Assembly: GCA_009760885.1 (NCBI GenBank)
Contig: CM019693.1
Span: 46,630,751 to 46,694,750 of the forward strand
DNA length: 64,000 bases
Origin: Achatina immaculata
Taxonomy: Eukaryota; Mollusca; Gastropoda; Stylommatophora; Achatinidae
Direction: 5' to 3'
The notes below the pieces were generated by a model. The model did not search any database, had not been told where the DNA came from, and worked only from the letters and a program-made list of their open reading frames with translations. Shown here one piece after another: positions 44,743-56,039 of this stretch. The number at the start of each line of letters is the position of its first letter. Position 1 is the first letter of the stretch. The translations under genes and the position numbers were made by a program.

Positions 44743-46267
44743 TACTGTCCAAGAAAAGAAACGCACAACTACTGATGACCCAATTTTAGCCACAACTTTG
44801 CTATTCTATAGCTTTTTAAATTGAATGAATAAAATTTTTAAATTGCACATAATAATACATCTAAAGGTTTAAACATTCACTTGACAGTTTCTTGCATCTG
44901 TGTGAGGAGAATTTGTTAGTCCCAGGGGTTCTCAAGTTAGTATGGTGTGTGGCCTCCACTTGCATCAATCAGCGACTAGCATCTCCTGGGCACAGATGTG
45001 ATCAGATGTCTGATGTGCACCTGTGGGATGGCTGCCTACTCTTCCTGGAGTGCCTGCCACAGATCACAATGATTGGCAGGAGAAACGTTTCGGTGACAAA
45101 CACGTCTTTGCAGCTCATCCCATAGGTGCTCAACTAGATTCATCTCTTGAGACAGGGATGGCCATGGAAGGGTGAGAGTGTTGTTGGCAATCAGAAACTG
45201 TGTGGTGAACCGTGCAGAACGGGGTCTGGCATTGTCCTGTTGAAACACAAACCTTTGCGCAGCCAAAAATGGAAGGACATAGGGTCGAAGAACTTCACTG
45301 ACGTATCATTGCACATTCAAGCTTCCTTCAATCTGCACCAATGGACTCCTTCCGTTGAAACTGATCATTCCCCATACCATTACACCTCCACTACATGGAG
45401 CTTCAGCACAATTTTGGGCAAAATGTTCATTTAGCCTATGGTAGACCCTTCTCCGCATATCATGGCGGTGCAACAAAAAGGAAGATTCGTCACTAAACCA
45501 GACATGTCTCCATTGATTGTCAGTTGTCCAGGGCTGATGTTGGTTGGCCCAAACAGTCGATTTTGGCGATGGCGTCTCATTAAGACAGGACCTTGGTGAG
45601 GTCATCGTGCCACCAGTCCGGCTTCATGCAGTCTATTTCAGACAGTTTGATCAGACACACGACGTTCTACAAGCAATGACTGGGCACTTGAGTAAGCTGT
45701 TGTAAACCTGTTTCTGAGGTAATGAACCAGAATAAAGCGATCATCAGCTGCTGTTGTCACCCTAGGTTGTCCACTGCGGTGCCGGTCTTCAGCTGAGCCA
45801 ATGGCTTGGAAACGGTGCCAAAGTCGACTGATGGTACTCTGCTGCATGTTTAAATGTCTGGTAGCCTTACTTTTACTTTCACCTGCTTGCAGGCGACCAA
45901 TAGCAATGTTTCGTAAATTTTGCGATAGACATGGCATAATTGTCTACTTGAAAATTAATTGAATTTGTTTGTGTAACCTCATCCTTTTATAGGGTTTCAT
46001 TTCCATGGGAAGTGAGTTGTGCTCACCACAAAAATCACAACTTTTCCATAAACGCAATGTGAGTTATGGTAAAAAAAATGCGATATTAGCAAGGGCAGCT
46101 ACTGCGTTCTGACTATACACGAGAATAGCAAAATTCATGCTAAATCATGGACCTCATATCTTGGTGACAATTTTTGGTTTGGTTTGAGATAACCAGTAAA
46201 AAATTTTTTGTCATAACATATGAAAAATGAAGCTTATATACGCTATGTGTTTCTTTTTTGGACAGTA
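44743..46267 (-). mobile_element. Tc1-family DNA transposon (DD34E), decayed
   Basis: The inverted ends tactgtcca(a/g)(a/g)aaaagaaac face each other (44743 and 46267) and are flanked by TA on both sides, the target of Tc1 elements. The 1.5-kb body holds a minus-strand transposase reading at 45036-45937. The left end lies about 80 bp from the acceptor of the 44586-44659 exon. Confidence 0.92.
45036..45937 (-). pseudogene. Tc1 transposase
   Basis: The N-terminal helix-turn-helix region shows IAIGRLQAGESKSKATRHLN, then ISRLWHRFQ and RHRSGQPRVTT. The catalytic region has VWFSDESSF (first D), FQQDNARPRSAR (second D) and a MNLVEHLWDEL segment (E). Exactly 34 residues separate the second D and E, the DD34E spacing of Tc1. 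A TGA after RVSDQTV, a frameshift near 45570 and a TGA after SLNVQ break the frame, so it is inactive. A transposase of this family cuts at its inverted ends and inserts at TA. Confidence 0.9.
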
Positions 46268-46269
46268 TA

Positions 46270-46554
46270 TCTAGTAGCTATGATCTTGCTAGGTGGCATT
46301 ACTGTAGTGAAGATTAAGTGTCAATAATGCTACCATGTGGAAAAACCTAAGAAAAGACATGTGAAAGAAATATTTATATATATATATGAATGATCCATCC
46401 CACACATTTTTTTTCAGTATAAACAGCTAAATTACTTGATTAAATGTCATGAAAATTGGGCTTATATAATCTTTTTTTTCTTTAACCATGAACAGATTTT
46501 AGTTATGCTTTGAAATAATTTTTGTAGCAATTTCTTCATCAAATTGCACAATCT
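46270..46554. other. AT-rich spacer, nothing recognised
   Basis: Includes a short (TA)n run near 46375. No exon or transposon was recognised between the Tc1 right end and the LINE-B target site. Confidence 0.4.
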
Positions 46555-46768
46555 ATTTATTATGTGCCCCCGTGTGGTACCCGGGATCTGCAAAGAACAG
46601 GACCACTGTACCCTACCACGCATGATCGTAAAAGGCGACTAAGGAGGGTTCAGCATAGGGCCAGCAACCCTATCTGGTAAAAAAAACTATCAGACTGCTA
46701 CAGAAACGGAAGCAAGGGAAAAAACAAATGCAGGTGGAAGGAGAAATGCGTATCAGGAAACTGAGCCC

Positions 46769-47491
46769 ATGAAGGTTGTGGATGAAAGCCAGCCACTGGA
46801 AGTCCCCAGCCCAACTGCAGACCTCCTGGAACCTAAACACAAGATGCAAATAGGCAGCTGGAATGTAAGAACACTTAACCAGACTGGAAAACTAGCACAA
46901 ACCATCAAGGAAATGCACAGATACAAACTAGACATACTAGGAATACAAGAAGCAAGATGGACAGGACAAGGCAGAAGGAAATTAACAACACAGCACATAG
47001 AAGATACAATAATATGGTCAGGTAAAGAAGATCTTCATGAAGGAGGAGTAGCATTGATTATAACAAAAGAAGCATCAAGAGCATTGCTGAAATGGACTCC
47101 AATAAATGAGAGATTATTATATGCACGGTTCAACTCAAGATTCACGAAGCTGTCTATTATAGTTTGTTATGCACCAACAGAAGCAGCTGAAGAGGAATTA
47201 AAAGAAGATTTTTACAACAGCCTCCAAGCCGCAGTAGAAACAGTACCCAAGCATGATATGCTACTCATCTTTGCCGACTTCAATGCAAAAGTAGGTGAAG
47301 GAAATGAAGATAGAAGAAGAATCATGAGAAGAGAAGGAATCGGAGAAATAAATGAAAATGGAGAAAGAATGTGCAGTTTCTGTGAAGAAAACATGATGAC
47401 CATCGGAGGGACAATTTTCCAACATAAAAACATCCATAAGGTGACTTGGAGGTCACCAGATAAAACCACAGAAAACCAAATGATCGCATAA
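46769..47491 (+). pseudogene. LINE-B endonuclease domain
   Basis: 240 codons with GSWNVRTLNQTGKL, IQEARWTGQG, CYAPTEAAEEEL and ADFNAKVGEG (GDFN in the sister copy). The frame is lost at the NQIDH motif (47480) by a small deletion. The SDHN motif continues in another frame at 47521. Confidence 0.85.
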
Positions 47492-47732
47492 ACAACAAGT
47501 GGAAACGGTCACTACAAGATGTGCGAGCAAGGAAAGGAGCAGATGTAGGAAGTGATCACAACCTTCTGGTAGCAAAAATAAAACTAAAATTAAGGAAAGC
47601 CAAAATCGGAGAGCACAGAAAGATACGTTTTGATACAAGAAAACTGAAAGACCAGCAAACAAGAAATGAATTCTCAATAGTACTTAAGAACCGCTTCAGT
47701 GTCCTACAAGATGAAGCAGAAATGTCCATACT

Positions 47733-48034
47733 CTCTCTCTCTCTCTGAACCTTAAGTGCCCAGGGCACATGGGGCTTCCGCAAGGGTTTTCCACAAATGC
47801 CTGTCCTTCGCCTTTTTTTCTGCTCTTGCCCAGGTGAGCCCTCTATTGCTCAACATCCTTTCTGTTATTCTTCTCCATGTCTCCTTTGGTCTACCCTTAC
47901 TTCTGTTGATGTCCTCTGTGCTGTCTCCATTTTCTACTACTCTGCTGCCAAGGTATACAAATTCGTTGACCTCCTCCACTAACTTGCTATCTACTCTCAG
48001 TACATTTCTGTTCACATTTTGCTTCATTAACTTT
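47733..48034 (-). mobile_element. LINE-B fragment inserted into LINE-B
   Basis: It lies in inverse orientation between 12-bp repeats aatgtccatact (47721-47732 and 48035-48046). It has the (AG)n tail and last 50 codons, then jumps from the GRPKETW region directly to an upstream segment (SRVVENGDSTEDIN), so about 500 bp in the middle is missing. Both parts keep the element's order. Confidence 0.9.
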
Positions 48035-48035
48035 A

Positions 48036-49577
48036 ATGTCCATACTAGAGTTCAATAAAACACTACAGGAAACAGCAAAAGAGGTGCTGGGATATCAGAA
48101 ACGGAGAAAAGAGGAATGGATAAGCAAGACCACATGGGAAAAGATAGAGCAAAGAAAAGAAATCAAGAAAAAATTACTGAACACCAAATCACAACGGCTT
48201 AAAGAACAAATTTTAAGTAATTATACACAAAAAGACAAAGAAGTGAAGGAATCATGCCGTCAAGATAAACGTCAATATTATGACAACTTAGCAGAAGCAG
48301 CAGAGAAAGCAGCATATACAAATGATATGAAAACCATATATAAAACCCCAAAGCAGATGACAGGTAACTTCAACACAAGATGTGAAAGTGCAGTAAAGAC
48401 ACAAAATGGACAACTGGTCAGTGGAGAAAGAGAAAAAATTGAAAGATGGAGGGAACACTTTAACACCCTACTAAACAGAACACAAGCAGCACAAACAATA
48501 GACATACCTGAAGCAAAAACGGAACTAACCATCAATACAGGACCAATAACAATAAGTGAAGTAAAGGAGATGATAAAGAAGCTAAAATCAGACAGGGCAC
48601 GAGGTGAAGATGAAGTGACTGCTGAGATGTTGAAAGTAGAAGAAACAGAAACACCAAAACAACTTTGCCGGATATTACAACAAATTTGGGATCTAGAAAA
48701 AGCCCCAGAGGAGTGGAAAACTGGGCTTATAGTAAAACTACTAAAGAAGGGTGACCTCAGAGATTGCGGGAACTGGAGAGGCATTACCCTACTGCCACTC
48801 ACCAGTAAAGTATTTTGCAGAATAATCATCAACAGAATTGTACCAACACTTGAGGAAAAACTTCAGAAAGAGCAGGCAGGATTTAGGAAAGGAAGATCAT
48901 GCATAGACCACATATTTGTACTTAGACAAATATTAGAACAGGCAAATGAGTGGCATAGCACAACATATGCATTGTTCATAGATTCTGAGAAAGCCTTTGA
49001 CAGTCTCAACAGAGATGCACTGTGGAAAATCCTAAGATGGCATGGCTTCCCCCATATGATAGTAAATGTAATCAAAGCCCTATATGAGGGTTTTCAGTGC
49101 AAAGTGATCTGTGGAGAACATACCTCCAGCAGCTTTAGGGTACAAACAGGAGTGAAACAGGGATGTGTACTATCACCAACATTATTTATCTTGGCAGTAG
49201 ACTGGTTAATGAAGGAGGCAACATCAGACAAATGCAGAGGATTACAATGGACCCTTGACACAGTGCTGGAGGACCTTGACTTTGCGGACGACATTTGTCT
49301 ATTATCAAGCAGTCACAAAGATATGCAAGATAAAATAAACAAGCTAACTCAGAATGCAAACAACATAGGACTAAAGATCAATGTAGGAAAGACAAAGTTA
49401 ATGAAGCAAAATGTGAAAAACAGAAATGTACTGAGAGTAGATAGCAAGTTAGTGGAGGAGGTCACTGAATTTGTATACCTTGGCAGCAGAGTAGTAGAAA
49501 ACGGAGACAGCACAGAGGACATCAACAGCAGACTTACTAGAGCAAACCAGGCTTTTGCAATGCTGCAGACTATATAG
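48036..49577 (+). pseudogene. LINE-B reverse transcriptase, 513 codons open
   Basis: The longest RT frame in the window. The linker (ILEFNKTLQETAKEVLGYQ) is followed by DRARGEDEVTAEML, NWRGITLLP, EQAGFRKGRSC, FIDSEKAFDSLNRDALW, VKQGCVLSPTLF and LDFADDICLLSS, all intact. It lacks the EN domain and the C-terminal region, which lie in other frames or contain stops. The protein would copy its own RNA at a nicked target if complete. Confidence 0.87.
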
Positions 49578-50154
49578 AAATAAAAAAAAACTAAGCATAA
49601 ATATGAAACTCAGGATATTTAAGAGTAATGTTCTAAGTGTACTACTCTATGGAAGTGAATAACGGAAAATCACCAAAACCATAGAAAACAAGTTGAATTC
49701 TTTCCAGACTAAATGTTTACGAAGAATTAGAAAAATATTTTGGCCAAACACCATAAGAAATAACATCTTACTGGCAGAAATGCAGATGAAGCCACTGACA
49801 ACAATTATTGAGGAAAGACGCTGGCGATGGTTGGGACATGTGCTCTGAATGACTGACAACTCACTACCAAAAATAGCACTAAGATAGACACCACAGGGGA
49901 ACAGAAGTAAGGGTAGACCAAAGGAGACATTGAAAAGAATAACAGAAAGGATGTTGAGCAATAGAGGGCTCACCTGGGCAAGAGCAGAAAAAAAGGCGAA
50001 GGACAGGCATTTGTGGAAAACCCTTGCAGAAGCCCCATGTGCCCTGGGCACTTAAGGTTCAGAGAGAGAGATTTATTATGTGAACTTACTGAGATGTGCA
50101 TCTTTGGGCATGAGATCACTAACAGAGAACATCAGAATATACTGAGTTTTTCAT

Positions 50155-50460
50155 ACAAACAATTTGTCATATAACTAGTTTGTCATATAACCAATTTATC
50201 ATATAACTAGTTTGCCATATAACCAATTTGTCATATAACTAGTTTGTCATATAATCAATTTGTCATATACGAGTAACTAGTTTGTCATACAACTAATTTG
50301 TCATATGACTAGTTTGTCATTTAACCAATTTGTCATATACTCAGTTTGTCATAAACCAATCTGTCATATAACTGTTTCTCATATAACCAATTTGTCATAT
50401 AACTAGTTTGTCATATAACTAGTTTGTCATACAACCAATTTGTCATATAACTAGTTTGTA
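50155..50460. repeat. 16/32-bp satellite
   Basis: Alternating 16-bp units aactagtttgtcatat and aaccaatttgtcatat, forming a 32-bp double unit. A few units are shortened. Confidence 0.9.
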
Positions 50461-50754
50461 AAATTTCTACCACTGTTTCATTGGGTTAGGGGTCAAACAT
50501 GCTTCACTTGTAACATGGGCAATCTTGCTTTGGTGCCTGATTGAATTTTATTTTAAAATTTTCATTTTATTTTTTAAATTTGACCTGTTCAGTTTTTCTG
50601 TTTTTTGTTAAAGATTTAATTTTTTAAAAAATATAGTAAAAACATGATCTGAAGGACTTTCCTGGACTATGTGGAATAATCCTCCCCTCCCCCAACCTAA
50701 AAAAAAAAAAAATTGAAAACTTAATAGTCCACTTTCAGACAGATCAAGAATGAG
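50461..50754. other. AT-rich spacer with poly(A)
   Basis: Contains an A run at about 50699-50712 and T-rich stretches. No gene or element was recognised. Confidence 0.4.
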
Positions 50755-51650
50755 GGATTCACCTGAATTTTTCTTACTGATTTTGCTTCATTAACCTGAG
50801 TTTTTCTTACTGATTTTGCTTCATTCACCTGAGTTTTTCTTACTGATTTTGCTTCATTCACCTGAGTTTTTCTTACTGATTTTGCTTCATTCACCTGAAT
50901 TTTTCTTACTGATTTTGCTTCATTAATATGAGTTTCTCTTGACTGATTTTGCTTCATTCACATGAGTTTCTCTGACTGATTTTGCTTTATTCATGTGAGT
51001 TTATCTCATTTTGCTTCATTCATGTGATTTTCTCTGATTTTGCTTCATTCATGTGGGTTTCTCTGATTTTGCTTTATTCATGTGAGTTTTTCTGATTTTG
51101 TTTCATTCACATGAGTTTCTCTGACTGATTTTGCTTCATTCATGCAAGTTTATCTGACTGATTTTGCTTTATTCATGCAAGTTTATCTGACTGATTTTCC
51201 TTTATTCATGTGAGTTTCTCTGATTTTGCTTTTGAGTTTCTCTGATTCTGCTTCATTCATGTGGGTTTCTCTGATTTTGCTTCATTCATGTGAGTTTCTC
51301 TGATTTTGCTTCATTCACATGAGTTTCTCTGATTTTGGTTTATTCATGTGAATTTCTCTGATTTTGCTTCATTCATATGAGTTTCTCTGACTGATTTTGC
51401 TTAATTTGTGTGAATTTCTCTAATTTTGCTTCATTCATGTGATTTTCTCTGATTTTGCTTCATTCACATGAGTTTCTCTGATTTTGGTTTATTCATGTGA
51501 ATTTCTCTGATTTTGCTTCATTCACATGAGTTTCTCTGACTGATTTTGCTTCATTTGTGTGAATTTCTCTAATTTTGCTTCATTCATGTGATTTTCTCTG
51601 ATTTTGCTTCATTTATATGAGTTTCTCTGATTGAAATGCTTCATTCACAC
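50755..51650. repeat. 24-32 bp satellite
   Basis: About thirty units of tgattttgcttcattcatg plus (t)gagtttctc. Unit length varies because a gactgattt insertion is present or absent. The first five units (to 50935) are the most alike. Confidence 0.88.
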
Positions 51651-51782
51651 GAGTACTTTTTTGAAAAAATTTGTGAATCAGATTTGACTGCTTAAATTTC
51701 ATGACATTGAAGAAATAAAGTACTTTAAATTATAAAGTATCTTCTACATTTAATTTGTTCCCTTAGTATTGTGAATTGGAGA

Positions 51783-52220
51783 CATACGAGGGGTGACTGA
51801 TAAGTTCTTTGCCTAAAGTACAATGAATTATTTGTGGACAACTTTTTTGGGTTACTTCTCAACATAATCCCATTGCAAGTTTATGCACTTAGTCCAGTGA
51901 TCCTGGAGCATCTTTGTAAAAGTCAGCATATTGCGCAGTAGAAAGCGGTCTACAACATGAATGATGTCATCATCTGAAGCAAATTTGCGACCACTGAGCT
52001 CTTTTTTGAGTTTGGTAAACAGGTAATAGTCCGAAGGGGCCAAATCTGGGGGATAAGGATGATGTTCAAAACACTAAAAGCCGCATTCATGAATGGCAGC
52101 CATTGCCACCACCAACTTGTGAAGTGGAGCAATGTCTTGATGAAAGATGACTCCTCTCATCAATTTCCCTCAATGCTTTTCCTTCAATTTGACCCGCACT
52201 TGCTGCACAAGATTAGCGTA
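51783..52220 (-). mobile_element. mariner fragment (DD34D)
   Basis: The left end tacgaggggtgactgataag resembles mariner inverted ends. The minus-strand reading shows HQDIAPLHK (second D), PPDLAPSDYYLF (third D) and the end NLQWDYVEK (stop 51852). The two aspartates are separated by 34 residues, the mariner spacing. A TAG lies between them. The N-terminal half and the right inverted end are missing; the sequence runs into a satellite at about 52222. Confidence 0.88.
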
Positions 52221-52221
52221 A

Positions 52222-52755
52222 TAGATTTATTCACTTAGTTTTGTCAAATGGTTGTGAAAACTGGCTCATGCAAGTGTGGGGATTTATTCACTTAGTTTTG
52301 TCAAATGGTTGTGAAAACTGGCTCATGCAAGTGTGGGGATTTATTCACTTAGTTTTGTCAAATGGTTGTGAAAACTGGCTCAAGCAAGTGTGGGGATTTA
52401 ATATATTCACTTAGTTTTGTCAAACGGTTGTGAAAACTGGCTCATGCAAATGTGGGGATTTAATATATTCACTTAGTTTTGTCAAACGGTTGTGAAAACT
52501 GGCTCATGCAAGTGTGGGGATTTAATATATTCACTTAGTTTTGTCAAACGGTTGTGAAAACTGGCTCATGCAAGTGTGGGGATTTATTCACTTAGTTTTA
52601 TCAAATGGTTGTCAATCCTGGCTCAAGGAAGTGTGGGGATTAAATATATTCACTTAGTTTTGTCAAATGGTTGTGAAAACTGGTTCATGGAGGTGTGAGC
52701 ATTTAAAATACTCACTTAGTTTTGTCAAATGGTTGTCAAAACTGGCTCATGGCTT
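52222..52755. repeat. Satellite, about 56-62 bp unit
   Basis: Nine units of ttcacttagttttgtcaaa, then tggttgtgaaaactggctca and tgcaagtgtggggattta. Some units have an extra atatat. Confidence 0.9.
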
Positions 52756-52782
52756 TTTAGGTTCAGGCATTAATTCATTTTC

Positions 52783-52972
52783 AAATATTTCTTTGTAACA
52801 CTGTGGTGTACAATTTATACTTACAGATAATATTTCTTTGTAACACTGTGGTGTACAATTTATACTTACAGATAATATTTCTTTGTAACACTGTGGTGTA
52901 CAATTTATACTTACAGATAATATTTCTTTGTAACACTGTGGTGTACAATTTATACTTACAGATAATATTTCT
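52783..52972. repeat. 45-bp satellite, four perfect units
   Basis: Four identical copies of a 45-bp unit with tttctttgtaacactgtggt and a tttatacttacagataata segment. The perfect identity points to very recent expansion. Confidence 0.93.
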
Positions 52973-54494
52973 TACATGGTTTCTGTTTCAAAAAGATAAA
53001 AAGTCAAAGTCTACAGGGTGAAAATACTATGAGTAATTTTAATCTGGAACTTACCAAACAGTTCATTGCATTCAGTGAGGTAGAGGAGGCTCATATAGAT
53101 GACTTATGGCATTCTTACAGCACAGCTATAATTATAGGAGCTAAAACAAGTGCTGGACTACAAACAACAAATAGAAAAGCCTGGATATCAGATAACACAT
53201 GGAAATCCATACATGAAAGACAGGCAGCCAAATTAGCCATGTTGAATGTAAAAAACAGATCTTGAAAGAGATTTGGCAAAGGCAACATACAAAGAACTAG
53301 ACAATAAAGTAACAAGTTCAGCTAGAAGGGATAAAAGAGAATACATGGACAATATGGTGAAAGAAGCAGAGAAGGCAGCAAAAACAGAAGACAGCAAAAC
53401 TCTGTATAACATATAAAAGAGGCTAATAGGTACTACTGCATCCAAAGAAAGACCAATCCTTAGCAAAACTGGCACACTTTTAACATCAAGTAAAGACCAA
53501 AAGCAAAGATGGGCCGAACACTTCCAGGAATTACCTTATCAACCACATCCAAAAGAACTGATAGACCTTGGAACTGATTTACCATTCCCATAACTAAATG
53601 TAAACCTAGATGAAATTATATTGCATGAAATTGAAACAGCAGTGAATCTAAAGGCTAACAAAGCTGCAGGTGAAGATGTTAAAAGCTATTAATATTGACA
53701 ACATGAAACAACTATAGAGAATGTTCAATAAAGTTTGGAAAGAAGAAAAAGTCCAATCTAAATGGAAAAAAGGAATCATTGTTAAAACACCCAAAAAAGG
53801 CAAACTTTGCAATTGCGCCAACTGGAGAGTAGTAACCTTACTATCAGTTGTGTCAAAAGTATTTTGCAAAGTTATTCTGAATAGAATTCAAGATATAGTG
53901 GGTGCTGCAATGAGAGAAGATCAAGCAGGATTTCAAAAAGGAAGAAGCTGTCTCGACCAAATCTTTACTCTAAGAATAATACTTGAAGAACATATTGAAA
54001 AGTAGAAACCATTCTTCTTCTTCTTCTTCTTCGTTCGCACTGTCTGTCTATATCTGCAGTCCTGTCTCTTGGATAAATTTCACTGTTTTTTGTAATTCAT
54101 GTATGGAACCATAGAGCTTATCTTCTTTAGTGGTTTCACTGGGCCAGTAATTATTTCTCAGTGTCTCGTAGTTGATGCAGTTCTGGAGGATATGTTCCAC
54201 AGTTTGGGGCACCTGGGCACATGTACATAGATTAGTAGTACCAACCTTAAACTTTGTATACATATGACTTCGGAGTCGGCTGTGTCCTGTTCGGAGACGG
54301 AAGATGGTGACTTGTTCCTTTCTGTTTAGCATGTGATAGTCATCATGTGGTGGTGTTTGTGGCTTCCTGTAGGTTTTTATCATGCTTTTCTTCTGATTAT
54401 AGGTGATTGGTATGTCTGGTTGCTCCATTTCAGTGCCCTCTTTGGCCAGATGGTCAGCTTTCTCATTGCCTGGTATCCCACAGTGGGAGGGAAT

Positions 54495-55466
54495 TCATTG
54501 CAAAGTGACTCCATGTTGTAAGCCAATTTTTGACAAGGCATCCTTAAGGTCTGGTAGTTTGTTGCACTGAAGAGCCTCCAGTACTGATCTTGCATCTGTG
54601 AGAATTACTACAGGACATGTATCAATTCTGGAGTCTGATAGTTTTTCAACTGCAGCAATAATTGCCCTAACTTCTGCATCAAAGTTGTTGCAGTATTTAC
54701 CAGTGGGTATGGAAATCTTGTCAATGGTGTTGTTTGGATATTCAGTATATGCTCCTGCCCCTCCATTCTTTATGGCATTATGTGCAGATCCATCTGTATA
54801 CACACGTATCCAGGTGTCACATGGATATCTGTCATCTAGAACACTAAGTGTGGCTGTTGATCTTACAAGACTGCTTTGCATCTCACCATTCTGCACACCT
54901 TTCACTTCAGTCTGAATAGTTATTTGTGTATAATCTGCTTCTTTCCATGGTGTATGCTCTGGTACAGATGATAATGGAGCGACTACAGTTGGAAGGTCAG
55001 GTATCAGCTTACACATACGCTTGGCCTGATGAATGAAGCTGCTTCTTTTAAGCCGTCCTAATGCCAAGTTATTGAATCTCTCCTTCAGGGGATGGCTTAC
55101 AGAGCTAAGGAATTTTTCTCCCATGGTCATGACCTTTGTGTCTCTACGTTCCTTTAGTGGTTGAACACCAACTATTTTCTGCATTTCTACTATTGGTGTG
55201 GACCTCATGGCACCTGTGATAATCCGTAGTGATTGATTTTGAACCTTGTCTAGATTATGCAGCGTAGTGTTTGATGCTGTGCACCAAGATGTTGAGCCAT
55301 ATTCTAAATGTGGTAGAATACTTTGCTGATGTACATTCTTGAGGATTCTTTCACTAGCTCCCCATGTGGTTCCACTCAATTTTCTTAATATGGCTAGTTT
55401 TCTTCTGGCTTTTGCTTCTGCACTGTTGATGTGTTGCTTCCACGTCAGTTTTGAGTCAAGTGTCAC
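54495..55466 (-). pseudogene. LINE-E RT thumb and RNase H domain
   Basis: 323 codons. The thumb region (TLDSKLTWKQHINSAE, HLEYGSTSW) is followed by RNase H motifs VYTDGSAHN (D), CNNFDAEVRAIIAAVEKL (E) and VILTDARSVLEAL (D). A TGA stands where tryptophan is expected before the segment IPSHCGIPGNEKADHLAKEG, which carries the last catalytic D in the continuing frame. This single nonsense change is the only break I see between 55466 and the end at 54048. RNase H degrades the RNA of the cDNA hybrid. Confidence 0.87.
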
Positions 55467-55627
55467 TCCTAAGTGGGTTGGTTGTCCATCCTTAAGGGTA
55501 TTTCATTTACAAAGATCTTACCTGCTTTCTGTTTAGATGAGAGGGTGAACAGAGTGGTACTTGATTTCTCTGTGTTGATGCTTACACACCATTTGTTTGT
55601 CCATGATGTCAAGATGTCTGCTGCTCT

Positions 55628-56039
55628 TTAGAGTCTCTGTGTAGCAACTGTCGCATATTCATCTGTACACCACATGACCAGATCATCTGCATACAGTGCC
55701 GCTTTGATTCCATAGGGAAGTTCCTTGACCAGGTCATTAATGAATACAAGGAATAGTGTAGGCGAAAGGACTCCTCCTTGTGGTACACCGTGTCGCAGAA
55801 GTACTTTCTGGCTTTTGTGTCCATCCATTACTACTCTAGCTCTTCTATTGTGTAAATAGGACTTTATCCAGTTGTACAGTCTTCCATTCACATTGCAGTT
55901 TCTTAGTTTCCACAGCAGACCTTTTTTCCATACTTTATCAAAGGCTTTCTTCAGGTCTATCCACGCTGCTAGTACAAGGTTTTTCTCTTGGAATGCATCC
56001 TCAATCTCTTGAGAGAGATAGGTCACTTGATCTTCCGAA
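55628..56039 (-). pseudogene. LINE-E RT palm
   Basis: Reads VLAAWIDLKKAFDKVWKKGL, LRHGVPQGGVLSPTLF and GIKAALYADDLVMW, with the YADD catalytic motif intact. A stop (TAA at about 55628) and a frame change lead to the thumb at 55466. The fingers are lost by 5' truncation. Confidence 0.85.

Larger units (their letters stand above)
46567..50070 (+). mobile_element. LINE-B, full length, with target-site duplication
   Basis: Bounded by the perfect 12-bp repeat atttattatgtg (46555-46566 and 50071-50082). It starts cccccgtgtggtacccggg and ends with the stop after APCALGT (50052), then cagagagagag. A second LINE-B piece is inserted at 47733-48034. Without it the element is about 3.2 kb, which defines the full family length. 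EN is at 46769-47491, RT at 48036-49577, and a decayed C-terminal part at 49578-50052 has several stops. Confidence 0.93.
54014..56039 (-). mobile_element. LINE-E with RNase H, inserted in LINE-C
   Basis: Flanked by the 11-bp repeat tagaaaccatt (54003-54013 and 56040-56050). The (GAA)n tail is at the left end. The minus-strand reading runs RT (55628-56039), then RNase H (54495-55466), then a C-terminal CTCAQVPQTVEHILQNC zinc-knuckle-like segment (54048-54428). It is 5' truncated at the RT. The layout resembles I/Ingi/Nimb-type LINEs rather than RTE. Confidence 0.92.
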
